Assembly: GCA_022710975.1 (NCBI GenBank)
Contig: JAKLGA010000004.1
Span: forward strand, 248,001 to 312,000
Reading direction: 5' to 3'
Length of the DNA: 64,000 nucleotides
From: Myxococcota bacterium
Lineage (GTDB): Bacteria > Myxococcota > B64-G9
Shown: positions 33,401-40,650 of the stretch, one piece after another
Layout: each line of letters opens with the position of its first letter
Numbering within the stretch: position 1 is the first letter of the stretch
Translations under genes and position numbers: made by a program
Notes under the pieces: generated by a model
Databases searched by the model: none
Told to the model about the DNA's origin: nothing
Seen by the model: only the letters and a program-made list of their open reading frames with translations

Positions 33401-33575
33401 GGACGAGTTCGGGCCGGTGGTCGACCAGGGCGGCGGGCGCTACGGCCTCACGGTCACCTCCGGCCTGTCCGGCGCCGCCATGCTGTGGTGTCGCCAGGGC
33501 TGCGGCGGCGGGGCCCTGTGGTCGAACCCGGTCGACGTCACCTTCTCGGACGCCGGCCGGGCCGCGCAGCCCTGA
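30468..33575 (+). CDS. Cys-rich modular surface lipoprotein with PKD-like domain
   Basis: The protein has 1035 residues, with GCGAGGAGG before the ATG at 30468. The signal ends in LAGC. Residues ~30-120 are a PKD-like fold (VLLDGRASSDPDGDALTFAW and GTYLVRLLVEDGRGGSGQDI). The next ~500 residues are Cys-rich units of ~45 residues with recurring CxxDxCVxGxC, CPDDGLxCxGxESCD and SGDPC phrases, as in other myxobacterial surface proteins. The C-terminal third has two jelly-roll-like domains (HFEVNYGVFQTNGGDLER, then SEDFEAGPGAFTLSGADTNI) that look like carbohydrate- or protein-binding modules. It is probably an adhesin or scaffold on the outer surface. Function unproven. Confidence 0.88.
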   Translation: MVHLRCSTRVGGLLVAALALALAGCTKDAAGGNRAPRAVAGADLVAALDETVLLDGRASSDPDGDALTFAWSAVAAPGGGTFDLAAPAAAQTSFSPHTLGTYLVRLLVEDGRGGSGQDIVQIRVGGGCGADGECDDGVDCTADSCVQGACQHAPQGSSCPDDGLYCTGLESCDPAAGCVASGDPCAARGLTCDEAADGCTGCAQDADCDDQVACTVDACVAETCSNTPDPGQCPDDGLHCNGLESCDALQGCLHSGDPCAQADFLCDEAGDRCVACLGVADCDDLVACTGDACTDGVCGHTPDPALCPDDGLFCTGVESCDALLGCVASGDPCLAAAQVCDDGLDACVSCQADLDCDDQDPCTADTCQGDGTCLREPMVCDDGVGCTADACVGGACVFTPDDLLCADDGQFCDGAEYCNPALDCTSAGDPCEALGEECRLFCDEALGQCADPAGTPCGDGNENAPCDLADQCDGAGACDPRRPGAEVACPDSNLADCWKAGCDGAGGCDQQAGPEEVGTECRAAGDGCDPPESCAGVGGPCPPDQHAQDGTPCDSGQGDVCGATCQTGTCDGAPPPDGTPCGVAGMCCSEACEEGAVCCLDAECDDVNTCTDDTCTAGQCEQACGDPNCFSLAAPGTGATGAPVGMTLNLCDAGLPPASFTCFSSRNDELVIDEHFEVNYGVFQTNGGDLERTAAAQNPGSQGSMGVAVCGNLAWVGGDIGTSGRHDLLLRFSMANDDTDDHELTTATYRACPAATPECEWRTLALVGDNLSQPYQDFRLLLPPGADDQPQARLSFILTNANNGSDCTYLDDVQLVDLPDHSVARTLLSEDFEAGPGAFTLSGADTNIVADNGGQVLQVVDNRGHTATAQVDTRGADPQNLLVVRWLWRQADDVLAADKYVFLQVSTDGGGSWAQLAGTGHGFRPTLYTEYRAVLPCEAYGLADLRLRFIAPTTSTADSNDGVRVDDFRVEEWDMAWTDEFGPVVDQGGGRYGLTVTSGLSGAAMLWCRQGCGGGALWSNPVDVTFSDAGRAAQP

Positions 33576-33596
33576 GCGCGCCCCGGGCGGACGGGC

Positions 33597-34721
33597 TCAG
33601 GCTGGATCCCACGGGAAGCGGTGGCCGCCGAGCTTGCACTCCTGGCGCATGACATCGATGTGCTTGCGCAGCGCCCCGTTGACCGGCGCGCCCTTGTCCT
33701 TGCGCTCCAGCCACACCAGGTGTTCCTTCTCGCCCGCGGTGTAGATGCGGGTCGCGCCCGGGGCCTTCTTCGAGGCGCGCAGCTGCCGGCAGATCTCGCC
33801 GGTCAGGCGCTTGAAGTCCTGGAGCGGGCAGAAGGCCTCCACGTCGATGGCCAGGAAGAAGTGCCCGAGCTTGTAGGGCACGGGCTTCCCGCCCTCGAAG
33901 CCCAGCAGCCCCTTCATGAAGGCGCCCTGCTGGAGCGCCGCGCACAGCATCTCCACCACCGTGGCGTAGCCGTAGCCCTTGTAGCCCGCGGTCTCCTCGC
34001 CCAGGCCGCCCAGCGGGGTGAGCGCGGCCGTGCCCTTGACCAGATCCTTGAGGATCTGGGCGGTGTCGGTGCGCGTCCGGCCCTGCTCGTCGATCACCCA
34101 GCCCGGCGGGAGTTGCTTGCCCTCGCGCTCGTACCACTCGATCTTGCCCCGCTGGCTGACGCTGGTGGCGCAGTCGATCACGAAGGGGAAGTCCTCGTCG
34201 GTCGGCAGCCCGAAGGTCATGGGGTTCGTGCCCAGCATGTTCTCGACCCCGAAGGTGGGGGCGATGGAGGGTCGGGCGTTCGAGCCGGTCATGCCGATCA
34301 TGCCTGCCTGGCAGGCCATGATCGAGTAGTAGCCGGCGATGCCGTAGTGGGTGGAGTTGCGCACGGCCACCATGCCCAGGCCGTACCGCCTGGCCTTGTC
34401 GATGCACAGCTGCATGGCGCGTTGCCCGATCACGTGGCCCATGCCGTGGTGGCCGTCCACCACCGCGGTGGTGGGCCCCTCGCGCACGATCTCGAACTCC
34501 GTCCTGGCGAACTGGATGCCCTGCTTGAGGCGATCGTAGTAGATGGGCTTCATGCGGCCGATGCCGTGGGACTCGATGCCGCGCTTGTCCGCGGTGATGA
34601 GCACCTCGGCGCACACGGCCGCGTCCTCGGGCGGCACGCCGACGGCGACGAACACGTCGCGCATGAAGCGCTCCAGCGCGTCGAAGGGCACCCAGTCGAT
34701 CCGCTCTTGCCCGCTCGCCAT
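33597..34721 (-). CDS. Malate/L-lactate dehydrogenase family (Ldh_2) oxidoreductase
   Basis: The protein has 374 residues from the ATG at 34719-34721, with AGGAGAGGT seven bases upstream. The family signatures are present: ADKRGIESHGIGRM near the N terminus, the catalytic-region NSTHYGIAGYYS, NMLGTNPMTFGLPTDE and TAGYKGYGYATVVEMLC late in the sequence. This NAD(P)-dependent family includes malate, ureidoglycolate, sulfolactate and delta1-piperideine-2-carboxylate reductases, and the substrate cannot be fixed from the motifs. The protein is cytoplasmic, with no signal. It is slightly longer than usual at the C terminus (Lys-rich ASKKAPGATRIYTAGEKEH segment). Single gene with its own promoter. 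Confidence 0.92.
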   Translation of the reverse strand: MASGQERIDWVPFDALERFMRDVFVAVGVPPEDAAVCAEVLITADKRGIESHGIGRMKPIYYDRLKQGIQFARTEFEIVREGPTTAVVDGHHGMGHVIGQRAMQLCIDKARRYGLGMVAVRNSTHYGIAGYYSIMACQAGMIGMTGSNARPSIAPTFGVENMLGTNPMTFGLPTDEDFPFVIDCATSVSQRGKIEWYEREGKQLPPGWVIDEQGRTRTDTAQILKDLVKGTAALTPLGGLGEETAGYKGYGYATVVEMLCAALQQGAFMKGLLGFEGGKPVPYKLGHFFLAIDVEAFCPLQDFKRLTGEICRQLRASKKAPGATRIYTAGEKEHLVWLERKDKGAPVNGALRKHIDVMRQECKLGGHRFPWDPA

Positions 34722-34765
34722 GGCCCGCACCTCTCCTTGACCCCATCGAGGGGTGTTCGGGGCTC

Positions 34766-34793
34766 ACTGTAACGCCCCGCGTCAGGAAAGCAA
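34766..34793 (-). promoter_or_regulatory. Possible promoter of the Ldh_2 gene
   Basis: Leftward TTGCTT (34788-34793), 16 bases, TACAGT (34766-34771), ~45 bases before the ATG. A CCCC/GGGG mini-hairpin (34741-34753) lies in the leader. Confidence 0.33.
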
Positions 34794-34802
34794 GGGCGGC
34801 GA

Positions 34803-37448
34803 TCAGGGCCCGATGGACTCGAGCTCGAGCAGCGGATCGTCGTCCTGCCGGGGCAGCGCGCGGTCGTAGAGCGCGGTGAGCCGCCAGCGCGCGAGCTCCT
34901 CGGCCTCGGCGCGGGCTGCGTCCGGGGTGGCGGCCTCGGCCTCCTGCTCGAGCCGGGTCTGCGCGCGGGGGCGGGGGATGAGGCTGTGGCTGACCACCCA
35001 CAGGCCGGGCCGCTCCTGGTGGATGGCGGTCAGGCGCGGCTGTCGCGCGCGCGGGGTGACGTCCAGGCCGGCGTGCTCGGCCAGGAGCGGCGCCAGGGCG
35101 TCGCGCAGCCGCTCCGGGCTCCAGGCGTGGCGCTCGGTCTGCCGCACCAGCGCCGCGGCCCCCTCCCAGTCGCGCCGCGCCAGGGCGCCCACGAGCACGT
35201 GCAGCTCGTTGCGCACCCGGGCGGCGAAGGCGCGCGGGTCGTCGGTGAGCTGGCGGGGCGGGGCGGGCCGGGCCTCGGGCTCCAGCGGTGCGGGTCGGTC
35301 CACCGGCCCGCGCACCAGCAGCTCCCACTCCTCGAGCAGCGAGGAGTCGGTGCGCCGCACCACCCCGTGCAGGAAGGCCAGCACGTCCTCGAAGGCCTCG
35401 GTCCACAGGCCCTCGGGCACGCTCTGCACCGCGGTGCGGTAGGCCTGGCCGAGGTGCCGCAGCAGCAGGCCCTCGGAGCGCTCCAGGCCGTACTCGTTCA
35501 CGTACTCGTTGAAGGTCATGCAGCGCTCGACCAGCTCGCGCGCGATGCTCTTGGGCCGGATGGCGTCCTGGCCCACCCAGGGGTGGTAGGCGGAGAAGGC
35601 CTCGAAGGTCTGGTAGATGAACTCCGCCAGCGGCTTGGGGTGCTCGACCTCCTCGAGCCGGGCCATGCGCTCCTCGTACTCCACGCCCTCGGCCTTGAGG
35701 CGCGCGATGAGCTCGCCCTTGAGCCTGTCCACCTGCCTGAGGAGCAGCACGCGCGGATCCTCCAGCACCGCCTCGACCAGGCTGAGCACGTCCAGCGGCC
35801 AGCTCTCCACGGCCGGGTCCAGGTGGGTGGCGGCCTCCACCAGGTAGAGCGACAGGCTCTGGTTCAGGGAGAAGTCGCGCTGCAGGTCCGCGCGCACCAG
35901 CGCCTCACTGCCCCCGCCCGCCCTGGGGCGGAGCTCCGCGATGCCGGCCTTCACCAGCGCCCGGAAGAGCTGGGCCGCGCGCTTGCGCTGGGCCTGCTTC
36001 TCCCGCTCGGAGGCGTGGATGCGGGCGATGATGTCCACCAGCCGGGCGTAGCCGTTGCCGCCCTCGACCTCGTCGGCGCCCTGCAGGAGGTTCAGCAGCA
36101 TGCCGTGGGTCACCTCGAAGCGCGGCTCGAGCGCCTCGGGCAGCGAGGCCCGCAGGCGCTCGAACATGGCCTGGTCCCAGGGCAGCGCCCCGGGGGGCGG
36201 CTTCTTCTTGACCAGCTTCTTCTTCAGGTGCGGCTGGGCCTGGAGCTTGAGATCGATGCGGTGGTTCTCCGCCACCCACTCGGGCGCCAGCACCACCACC
36301 CGGCCCTTGTCGTCGAAGCCCTTGCGCCCGGCCCGGCCCGAGATCTGGTGGAACTCGCGCGCCTTGAGGCGGTTGTTCCTCACGCCGTCGTACTTGTAGA
36401 GCTGCCTGAGCAGCACGGTGCGGATGGGGATGTTGACGCCCACCCCCAGGGTGTCGGTGCCGGAGATCACCTTGACCAGCCCGGTCTGCGCCAGGCGCTC
36501 GGTCAGCAGGCGGTACTTGGGCAGCAGCCCGGCGTGGTGGAGCCCGATGCCGTGCCGCAGCAGGCGGTGGATCTCCTTGCCGAAGGGGGTGTCGAAGCGC
36601 GCCCCCTCGAGCTCGGCGTCCAGCCGGGCCTTCTCCTCCCGGGAGCACACGTCCAGGCTCATCAGGGCCTGGGCCTGCTCGGCCGCCTCGCGCTGGGTGA
36701 AGTTGACCAGGTAGATGGGCGCCGCGTCGGCCCGCACCAGGTCCTCGATGCACTCGTGCAGGATGGCCTCGCGGTACTCGAACTCGAGCGGCACCGGGCG
36801 CACGTCGCCGCGCACCACGCTCACCTTGCGGCCGCTGAAGGTGGACAGGCGCCCGGCGATGTCCTCCACGTCGCCCAGCGTCGCGGACATGAGCAGGAAG
36901 ACCGTGTCCCTGAGGGTGATGAGTGGGAGCTGCCAGGCCGCCCCGCGGTCCCGGTCTCCGTAGTAGTGGAACTCGTCCATGACCACGTAGTCCACGTCCA
37001 GGTCGTCGTCCCGCAGCGCCATGTTGGCCAGGATCTCGGCCGTGCAGCAGATGACCGGGGCGCCGGGGTTCACGCTGCCGTCCCCGGTCATCAGGCCCAC
37101 GTTCTCGGGCCCCAGCGCCTCGCACAGGGCGAAGAACTTCTCGTTCACCAGGGCCTTGGTGGGCGCGGTGTAGAAGCTCACCCGCTCCTCGGCCAGGGCC
37201 TGGAAGTGCAGGAAGAGCGCCACCAGGCTCTTGCCCGAGCCGGTCGGGGTGGTCAGCAGCACGTGCCGGTGGGCCAAGAGCTCGAGGATGGCCTCCTCCT
37301 GGGCCGGGTAGAGGGTCAGCCCCAGGCCGGAGGCGTACTCCAGGAACGAGGACAGCAGCGCGTCCGGATCGGGCGCCCCGTCCGTCGTCTCGGGCAGGCC
37401 GTCGAGCCGGTCGTTCAGGTTGGGTTGCTTGTCCTCGGGCGCGCCCAT
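34803..37448 (-). CDS. Ski2-like DEAD/DEAH helicase with DUF3516-type C terminus
   Basis: The protein has 881 residues. It has Walker A TPTGSGKS (67-74), motif Ia TAPTKALVNEKF, Walker B as DEFH (158-161), motif III SAT (188-190) and motif VI QISGRAGRKG, so ATPase and helicase functions should be intact. The second RecA domain also has SGTDTLGVGVNIPIRTV. The C-terminal half (Leu/Glu-rich, with LLQGADEVEGGNGYARLVDI and a late EEWELLVRG) fits the DUF3516 helicase family known from actinobacteria and myxobacteria. A role in RNA or DNA unwinding is likely, but the substrate is unknown. The ATG has no RBS and follows a weak TAAACC by seven bases. Confidence 0.92.
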   Translation of the reverse strand: MGAPEDKQPNLNDRLDGLPETTDGAPDPDALLSSFLEYASGLGLTLYPAQEEAILELLAHRHVLLTTPTGSGKSLVALFLHFQALAEERVSFYTAPTKALVNEKFFALCEALGPENVGLMTGDGSVNPGAPVICCTAEILANMALRDDDLDVDYVVMDEFHYYGDRDRGAAWQLPLITLRDTVFLLMSATLGDVEDIAGRLSTFSGRKVSVVRGDVRPVPLEFEYREAILHECIEDLVRADAAPIYLVNFTQREAAEQAQALMSLDVCSREEKARLDAELEGARFDTPFGKEIHRLLRHGIGLHHAGLLPKYRLLTERLAQTGLVKVISGTDTLGVGVNIPIRTVLLRQLYKYDGVRNNRLKAREFHQISGRAGRKGFDDKGRVVVLAPEWVAENHRIDLKLQAQPHLKKKLVKKKPPPGALPWDQAMFERLRASLPEALEPRFEVTHGMLLNLLQGADEVEGGNGYARLVDIIARIHASEREKQAQRKRAAQLFRALVKAGIAELRPRAGGGSEALVRADLQRDFSLNQSLSLYLVEAATHLDPAVESWPLDVLSLVEAVLEDPRVLLLRQVDRLKGELIARLKAEGVEYEERMARLEEVEHPKPLAEFIYQTFEAFSAYHPWVGQDAIRPKSIARELVERCMTFNEYVNEYGLERSEGLLLRHLGQAYRTAVQSVPEGLWTEAFEDVLAFLHGVVRRTDSSLLEEWELLVRGPVDRPAPLEPEARPAPPRQLTDDPRAFAARVRNELHVLVGALARRDWEGAAALVRQTERHAWSPERLRDALAPLLAEHAGLDVTPRARQPRLTAIHQERPGLWVVSHSLIPRPRAQTRLEQEAEAATPDAARAEAEELARWRLTALYDRALPRQDDDPLLELESIGP

Positions 37449-37527
37449 GGCGCCCGGTTTACCATGGGTCGGGATGTTCAGTCCCGTCCTTTTGTGGGAT
37501 CATTTCGGGGACATCACCGGAGGTCGC

Positions 37528-38865
37528 ATGCCCCGCACACGCACGCTCGGCCTGGTCTGCGCGCTCCTGTCCCTCGGCCTGGCGCCCGCGCCGGCCCTCG
37601 CCCGGGGGCCGATCGTGGCCCTGTTCGGGATGGAGGATCGCGGCGAGGTGCTCGAGCAGGCGGTGCGGGACAACCTGATCGAGTACCTGGCGGCCCGGCT
37701 GACCGAAGGCGGCTTCCAGGTGGTGCCGCTGGATCAGGTGCGGGAGCGCATCCGCAGCCTGCGGCTCGAGTCCGTCAAGGCCTGCTACGACCAGAACTGC
37801 CAGATCGAGCTGGGCCGCGAGCTGGCCGCGCAGAAGACGCTGGCCACCAAGATCCTGCGCATCGGCAAGAGCTGCCAGGTCACGGCCGTGCTGTACGACC
37901 TCAAGCTGGCCGCCACCGAGAGCGCCGCCACCGAGGAGGCCGTCTGCGAGATCGATCCGCTCATGGAAGCGGTCAAGAAGATCGCCACCCGCCTGTGCGC
38001 GCCGCTGGCCGCGGCCGAGCTGAAGGCCGACGAAGGGCTGGCCGAGTTCGAGGAGCTGGCCAAGAAGGTGGCCTCCGAGCGGGCCGCGAAGAAGCGCATG
38101 GAGCAGGCCTGGCAGCTCGTGGCCGGTATCGCCAAGGACGACCAGGTGCAGAAGGCCAAGCGCGTCGAGGCGCTGCAGAAGTTCCTGGCGGCCTTCCCCA
38201 AGGACGGGCCGTACTACGCCGAGGCCGAGAGGTTGCTCCGGGAGCTCGCCAGCTCGGCCCTGCTGATCAAGACCAACCCTGACGGGGCCGAGATCCGCGT
38301 GGCCGGGGAGCTCATCGGGCGGGCCCCGCTCACCCGGGAGTTCAGGCCCGGCCAGCACGAGATCTCCGCGAGCCTGGCCGGCCACCGCGAGGCGCGGGTC
38401 ACGGTGAGCACGGAGCCCGAGCGCAACGGGGAGGTCATCCTGACCCTCGAGCCCCTGCCGCCGCCGCCCCCCATCGCGCCTGTCCCCGTGCCCCCGCCCG
38501 CGGAGGCCGCGCCCGGGCCGGAGGCCGCGGCCGGCGCGCCCGCGAGGCCCATGCATCCGCTGGAGGTGTGGGGGCACGTGAGCCTCTGGACCGGGGTGGC
38601 CTGCCTGGCGCTGGGCGGCGTCGGGCTCGGCGTGGGGCTGGGGTACAGCGCCGACTTCGAGGACGGCGATCTGGCCGCCGAGGACAAGGCCCGGAGCATG
38701 ACCGGGCTCATGTGGGCCGGGTTGGCGCTGGGCGCCGTCCTGACCGCCACCGGCGGCATCCTGTGGGGGCTTGCGCCGGACGAGCCGGCGGCGGTCGTGG
38801 CGCCCTCGCTCGCGCCGACCGCGGACGGCCAGGGGCTTGGCCTGTCGCTCGGCGGGAGGTGGTGA
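37528..38865 (+). CDS. Exported PEGA-domain protein
   Basis: The protein has 445 residues, from the ATG at 37528 after GGAGGT. The signal peptide ends PAPALA. The N-terminal domain (GPIVALFGMEDRGEVLEQAV, LTEGGFQVVPLDQVRERIR, CYDQNCQIELGRELAAQKTL) resembles the TolB/Curli-assembly-like receptor domain that detects protein levels in myxobacterial lipoproteins. A helical region precedes a PEGA domain (SSALLIKTNPDGAEIRVAGE, then IGRAPLTREFRPGQHEISAS). A Pro-rich linker and two hydrophobic helices (SLWTGVACLALGGVGLGVG, GLMWAGLALGAVLTATGG) end the protein. It is probably anchored in the envelope. It is followed one base later by the FG-GAP lipoprotein gene. Confidence 0.88.
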   Translation: MPRTRTLGLVCALLSLGLAPAPALARGPIVALFGMEDRGEVLEQAVRDNLIEYLAARLTEGGFQVVPLDQVRERIRSLRLESVKACYDQNCQIELGRELAAQKTLATKILRIGKSCQVTAVLYDLKLAATESAATEEAVCEIDPLMEAVKKIATRLCAPLAAAELKADEGLAEFEELAKKVASERAAKKRMEQAWQLVAGIAKDDQVQKAKRVEALQKFLAAFPKDGPYYAEAERLLRELASSALLIKTNPDGAEIRVAGELIGRAPLTREFRPGQHEISASLAGHREARVTVSTEPERNGEVILTLEPLPPPPPIAPVPVPPPAEAAPGPEAAAGAPARPMHPLEVWGHVSLWTGVACLALGGVGLGVGLGYSADFEDGDLAAEDKARSMTGLMWAGLALGAVLTATGGILWGLAPDEPAAVVAPSLAPTADGQGLGLSLGGRW

Positions 38866-38866
38866 C

Positions 38867-40372
38867 ATGCGCGCCGCGCTGACGCTGGCCGCCGCGTGCC
38901 TGCTGGCCCTGGCCGGCTGCGACGTCCTGCTCCCGGACAAGGGCGACCTGGGGGAGCCGTGCCTGGGGAGCGGGATCTGCAAGGGCAGCCTGCAGTGCCG
39001 GGGCGGGGTGTGCTCCCTGCCCACCGAGGACGGCGCCGATGGCTTCGATGGCTGGGATGGCGGCGAGGACGGCGCCGACGCGAACGCCGAGGACGCGGGT
39101 GAGGATGCGGGTGAGGATGCGGGTGAGGATGCGGGTGAGGATGCAGGTGAGGATGCAGGTGAGGATGCAGGAGAGGATGCAGGAGAGGACGCCGGCGAGG
39201 ACGCGGGCGAGGACGGAGAGGACGCCGAGGACGCGGGCGCCGATTGCACGCCGGGCGTGGAGCTGTTCGCCGCCAGGGTCGACTACCCGACCGGGGGCAG
39301 CAGCGTGGCAGTGGCGACGGGCGACCTCAACGGCGACCAGATCCTGGATCTGGCGGTCGTCGTGGGGAGCACGAACCAGGTGGGCATCCTCCTGGGAAAC
39401 GGGACCGGCGGAGTGGGGGACGGGACCTTCGCGGGCGTGACGCCTTACCCGACGGACGCGGCGCCCTGGTCCCTGGCCGTGGGCGACTTCAACCACGATC
39501 AGATCCTGGACCTGGCGGTGGGCTGCAGCTCCAACAGCAAGGTCAGCGTCCTGCTGGGGCAGGGGAGCGGGAACGTCGGAGACGGGACGTTCGGCGCCAG
39601 GACGGACTACGCCACCGCCGCGGGCCCGATCGGGATCACCGCCGGTGACTTCAATGCCGACCAGACCCTCGACCTGGCCGTGGCCCTCAACGGCTCCAAC
39701 GCCGTCAGCGTCCTGCTGGGGCACGAGACCAGCGGCGAGGCGGACGGGACGTTCCCCGCCCACGCAGAGTACCCGACCGGCCAGTCACCCTGGTCGCTCG
39801 TCCACGGAGACTTCAACGAGGACGGGATCCTGGATCTGGCCGTGCCCAGCATCGCCGACGACAGCATCGGCGTGCTCCTCGGAAACCAGGTCGGCGGAGC
39901 GGCGGACGGGACCTTCGCGGCCAAGGCCGACTACGGATGCGGGGACGAGAGCGTGGCCGCGGCCCACGCGGACTTCGACCAGGACGGGATCCCGGACCTG
40001 GCCGTGGTCAGCATGCTCGACGACACCGTCAGCGTGCTGCTGGGGAACGGAGACGCCGGGGTGGGGGACGGCACCTTCGCCGCCCGCGTGACCTACGCCA
40101 CGGGCGATCGGCCGATCGCCGTGCTGGCCGGCGACCTCGACTCCGACGGGCTCCTGGATCTGGTGACGGCGAACAACCACGGCGACAGTCTCAGCCTGCT
40201 GCCCGGGAACGGGGACGGCACGTTTGACCCGGCCCGGCCCCTCTCCGCCAGCAGCTACCCCAACGGCCTGGCGAGCGGGGACTTCAACGGGGACGGCTTG
40301 ACCGATCTGGCCATCGCCAACCAGGGCTCCAACGACGTCAGCGTCCTGCTGCGCCAGAACCCCTGCCCGTAG
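38867..40372 (+). CDS. FG-GAP/VCBS-repeat lipoprotein
   Basis: The protein has 501 residues, with GGGAGGTGG before the ATG; it begins one base after the PEGA gene stop. Signal ends LAGC. After a short Cys-rich part (EPCLGSGICKGSLQCRGGVC) comes a strongly acidic linker with ten EDAG units (see 39089-39208). Residues ~130-500 form about seven FG-GAP blades, each with a calcium-binding DxNxDxxxD loop (DFNHDQILDLAVG, DFNEDGILDLAVP, DFNGDGLTDLAIA) and an ending like VSVLLGNG. This is an integrin-type propeller, likely extracellular and calcium-stabilised. The gene pair suggests joint function at the outer surface. Confidence 0.92.
   Translation: MRAALTLAAACLLALAGCDVLLPDKGDLGEPCLGSGICKGSLQCRGGVCSLPTEDGADGFDGWDGGEDGADANAEDAGEDAGEDAGEDAGEDAGEDAGEDAGEDAGEDAGEDAGEDGEDAEDAGADCTPGVELFAARVDYPTGGSSVAVATGDLNGDQILDLAVVVGSTNQVGILLGNGTGGVGDGTFAGVTPYPTDAAPWSLAVGDFNHDQILDLAVGCSSNSKVSVLLGQGSGNVGDGTFGARTDYATAAGPIGITAGDFNADQTLDLAVALNGSNAVSVLLGHETSGEADGTFPAHAEYPTGQSPWSLVHGDFNEDGILDLAVPSIADDSIGVLLGNQVGGAADGTFAAKADYGCGDESVAAAHADFDQDGIPDLAVVSMLDDTVSVLLGNGDAGVGDGTFAARVTYATGDRPIAVLAGDLDSDGLLDLVTANNHGDSLSLLPGNGDGTFDPARPLSASSYPNGLASGDFNGDGLTDLAIANQGSNDVSVLLRQNPCP
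39089..39208 (+). repeat. In-frame 12-base minisatellite encoding EDAG x10
   Basis: Ten tandem 12-base units starting GAGGATGCGGGT, each encoding Glu-Asp-Ala-Gly. The middle units are identical or differ by one base (GCAGGT, GCAGGA), and the end units use GAC in place of GAT. Near-identity at synonymous sites indicates recent slippage or expansion, so the linker length probably varies between strains. Confidence 0.95.
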
Positions 40373-40382
40373 GCTTGCTCGA

Positions 40383-40545
40383 GCTAGCCCCGTGTCGCTG
40401 CGCGACACGGGACCAGCAAATCGAGCCCGATTCCCAGGGCGAAGCATTGCTAGCCCAGTGGCGCGCAGCGACACGGGACCAGCAAATCGAGCCCGATTCC
40501 CAGGGCGAAGAATTGCTAGCCCAGTGGCGCGCAGCGACACGGGAC
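40383..40545. repeat. 66-base tandem repeat, about 2.5 copies
   Basis: Units start at 40383 and 40449, each GCTAGCCC..., with a partial third unit from 40515 that matches for 31 bases. The last ~45 bases of units 1 and 2 differ at only one position. The first unit holds a perfect ten-base stem (40389-40398 with 40402-40411, three-base loop). The block fills much of the 278-base gap between the convergent FG-GAP and arrestin-like genes, which holds no gene. Confidence 0.9.
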
Positions 40546-40571
40546 AAGAAACTCTTCGCGCTGGCAGGACA

Positions 40572-40605
40572 GGACTTTCTTCGCGCCTTCGGCGCTAGAA
40601 AGTCC
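40572..40605. terminator. Compound hairpin between convergent genes
   Basis: GGACTTTCT (40572-40580) pairs with AGAAAGTCC (40597-40605), and inside it GCGCC (40583-40587) pairs with GGCGC (40591-40595) across a TTC loop. A second GCGCCTTCGGCGC copy follows at 40613-40625. This is likely a bidirectional transcription stop for the FG-GAP and arrestin-like genes. Confidence 0.55.
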
Positions 40606-40650
40606 AGTCTGCGCGCCTTCGGCGCTTGAGAATCCAGCGCGCTCGAGTTT

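Noticed and set aside
39089-40545. CRISPR array
   Set aside because: The 12-base and 66-base repeats have no spacers between copies and no cas genes are in the window.
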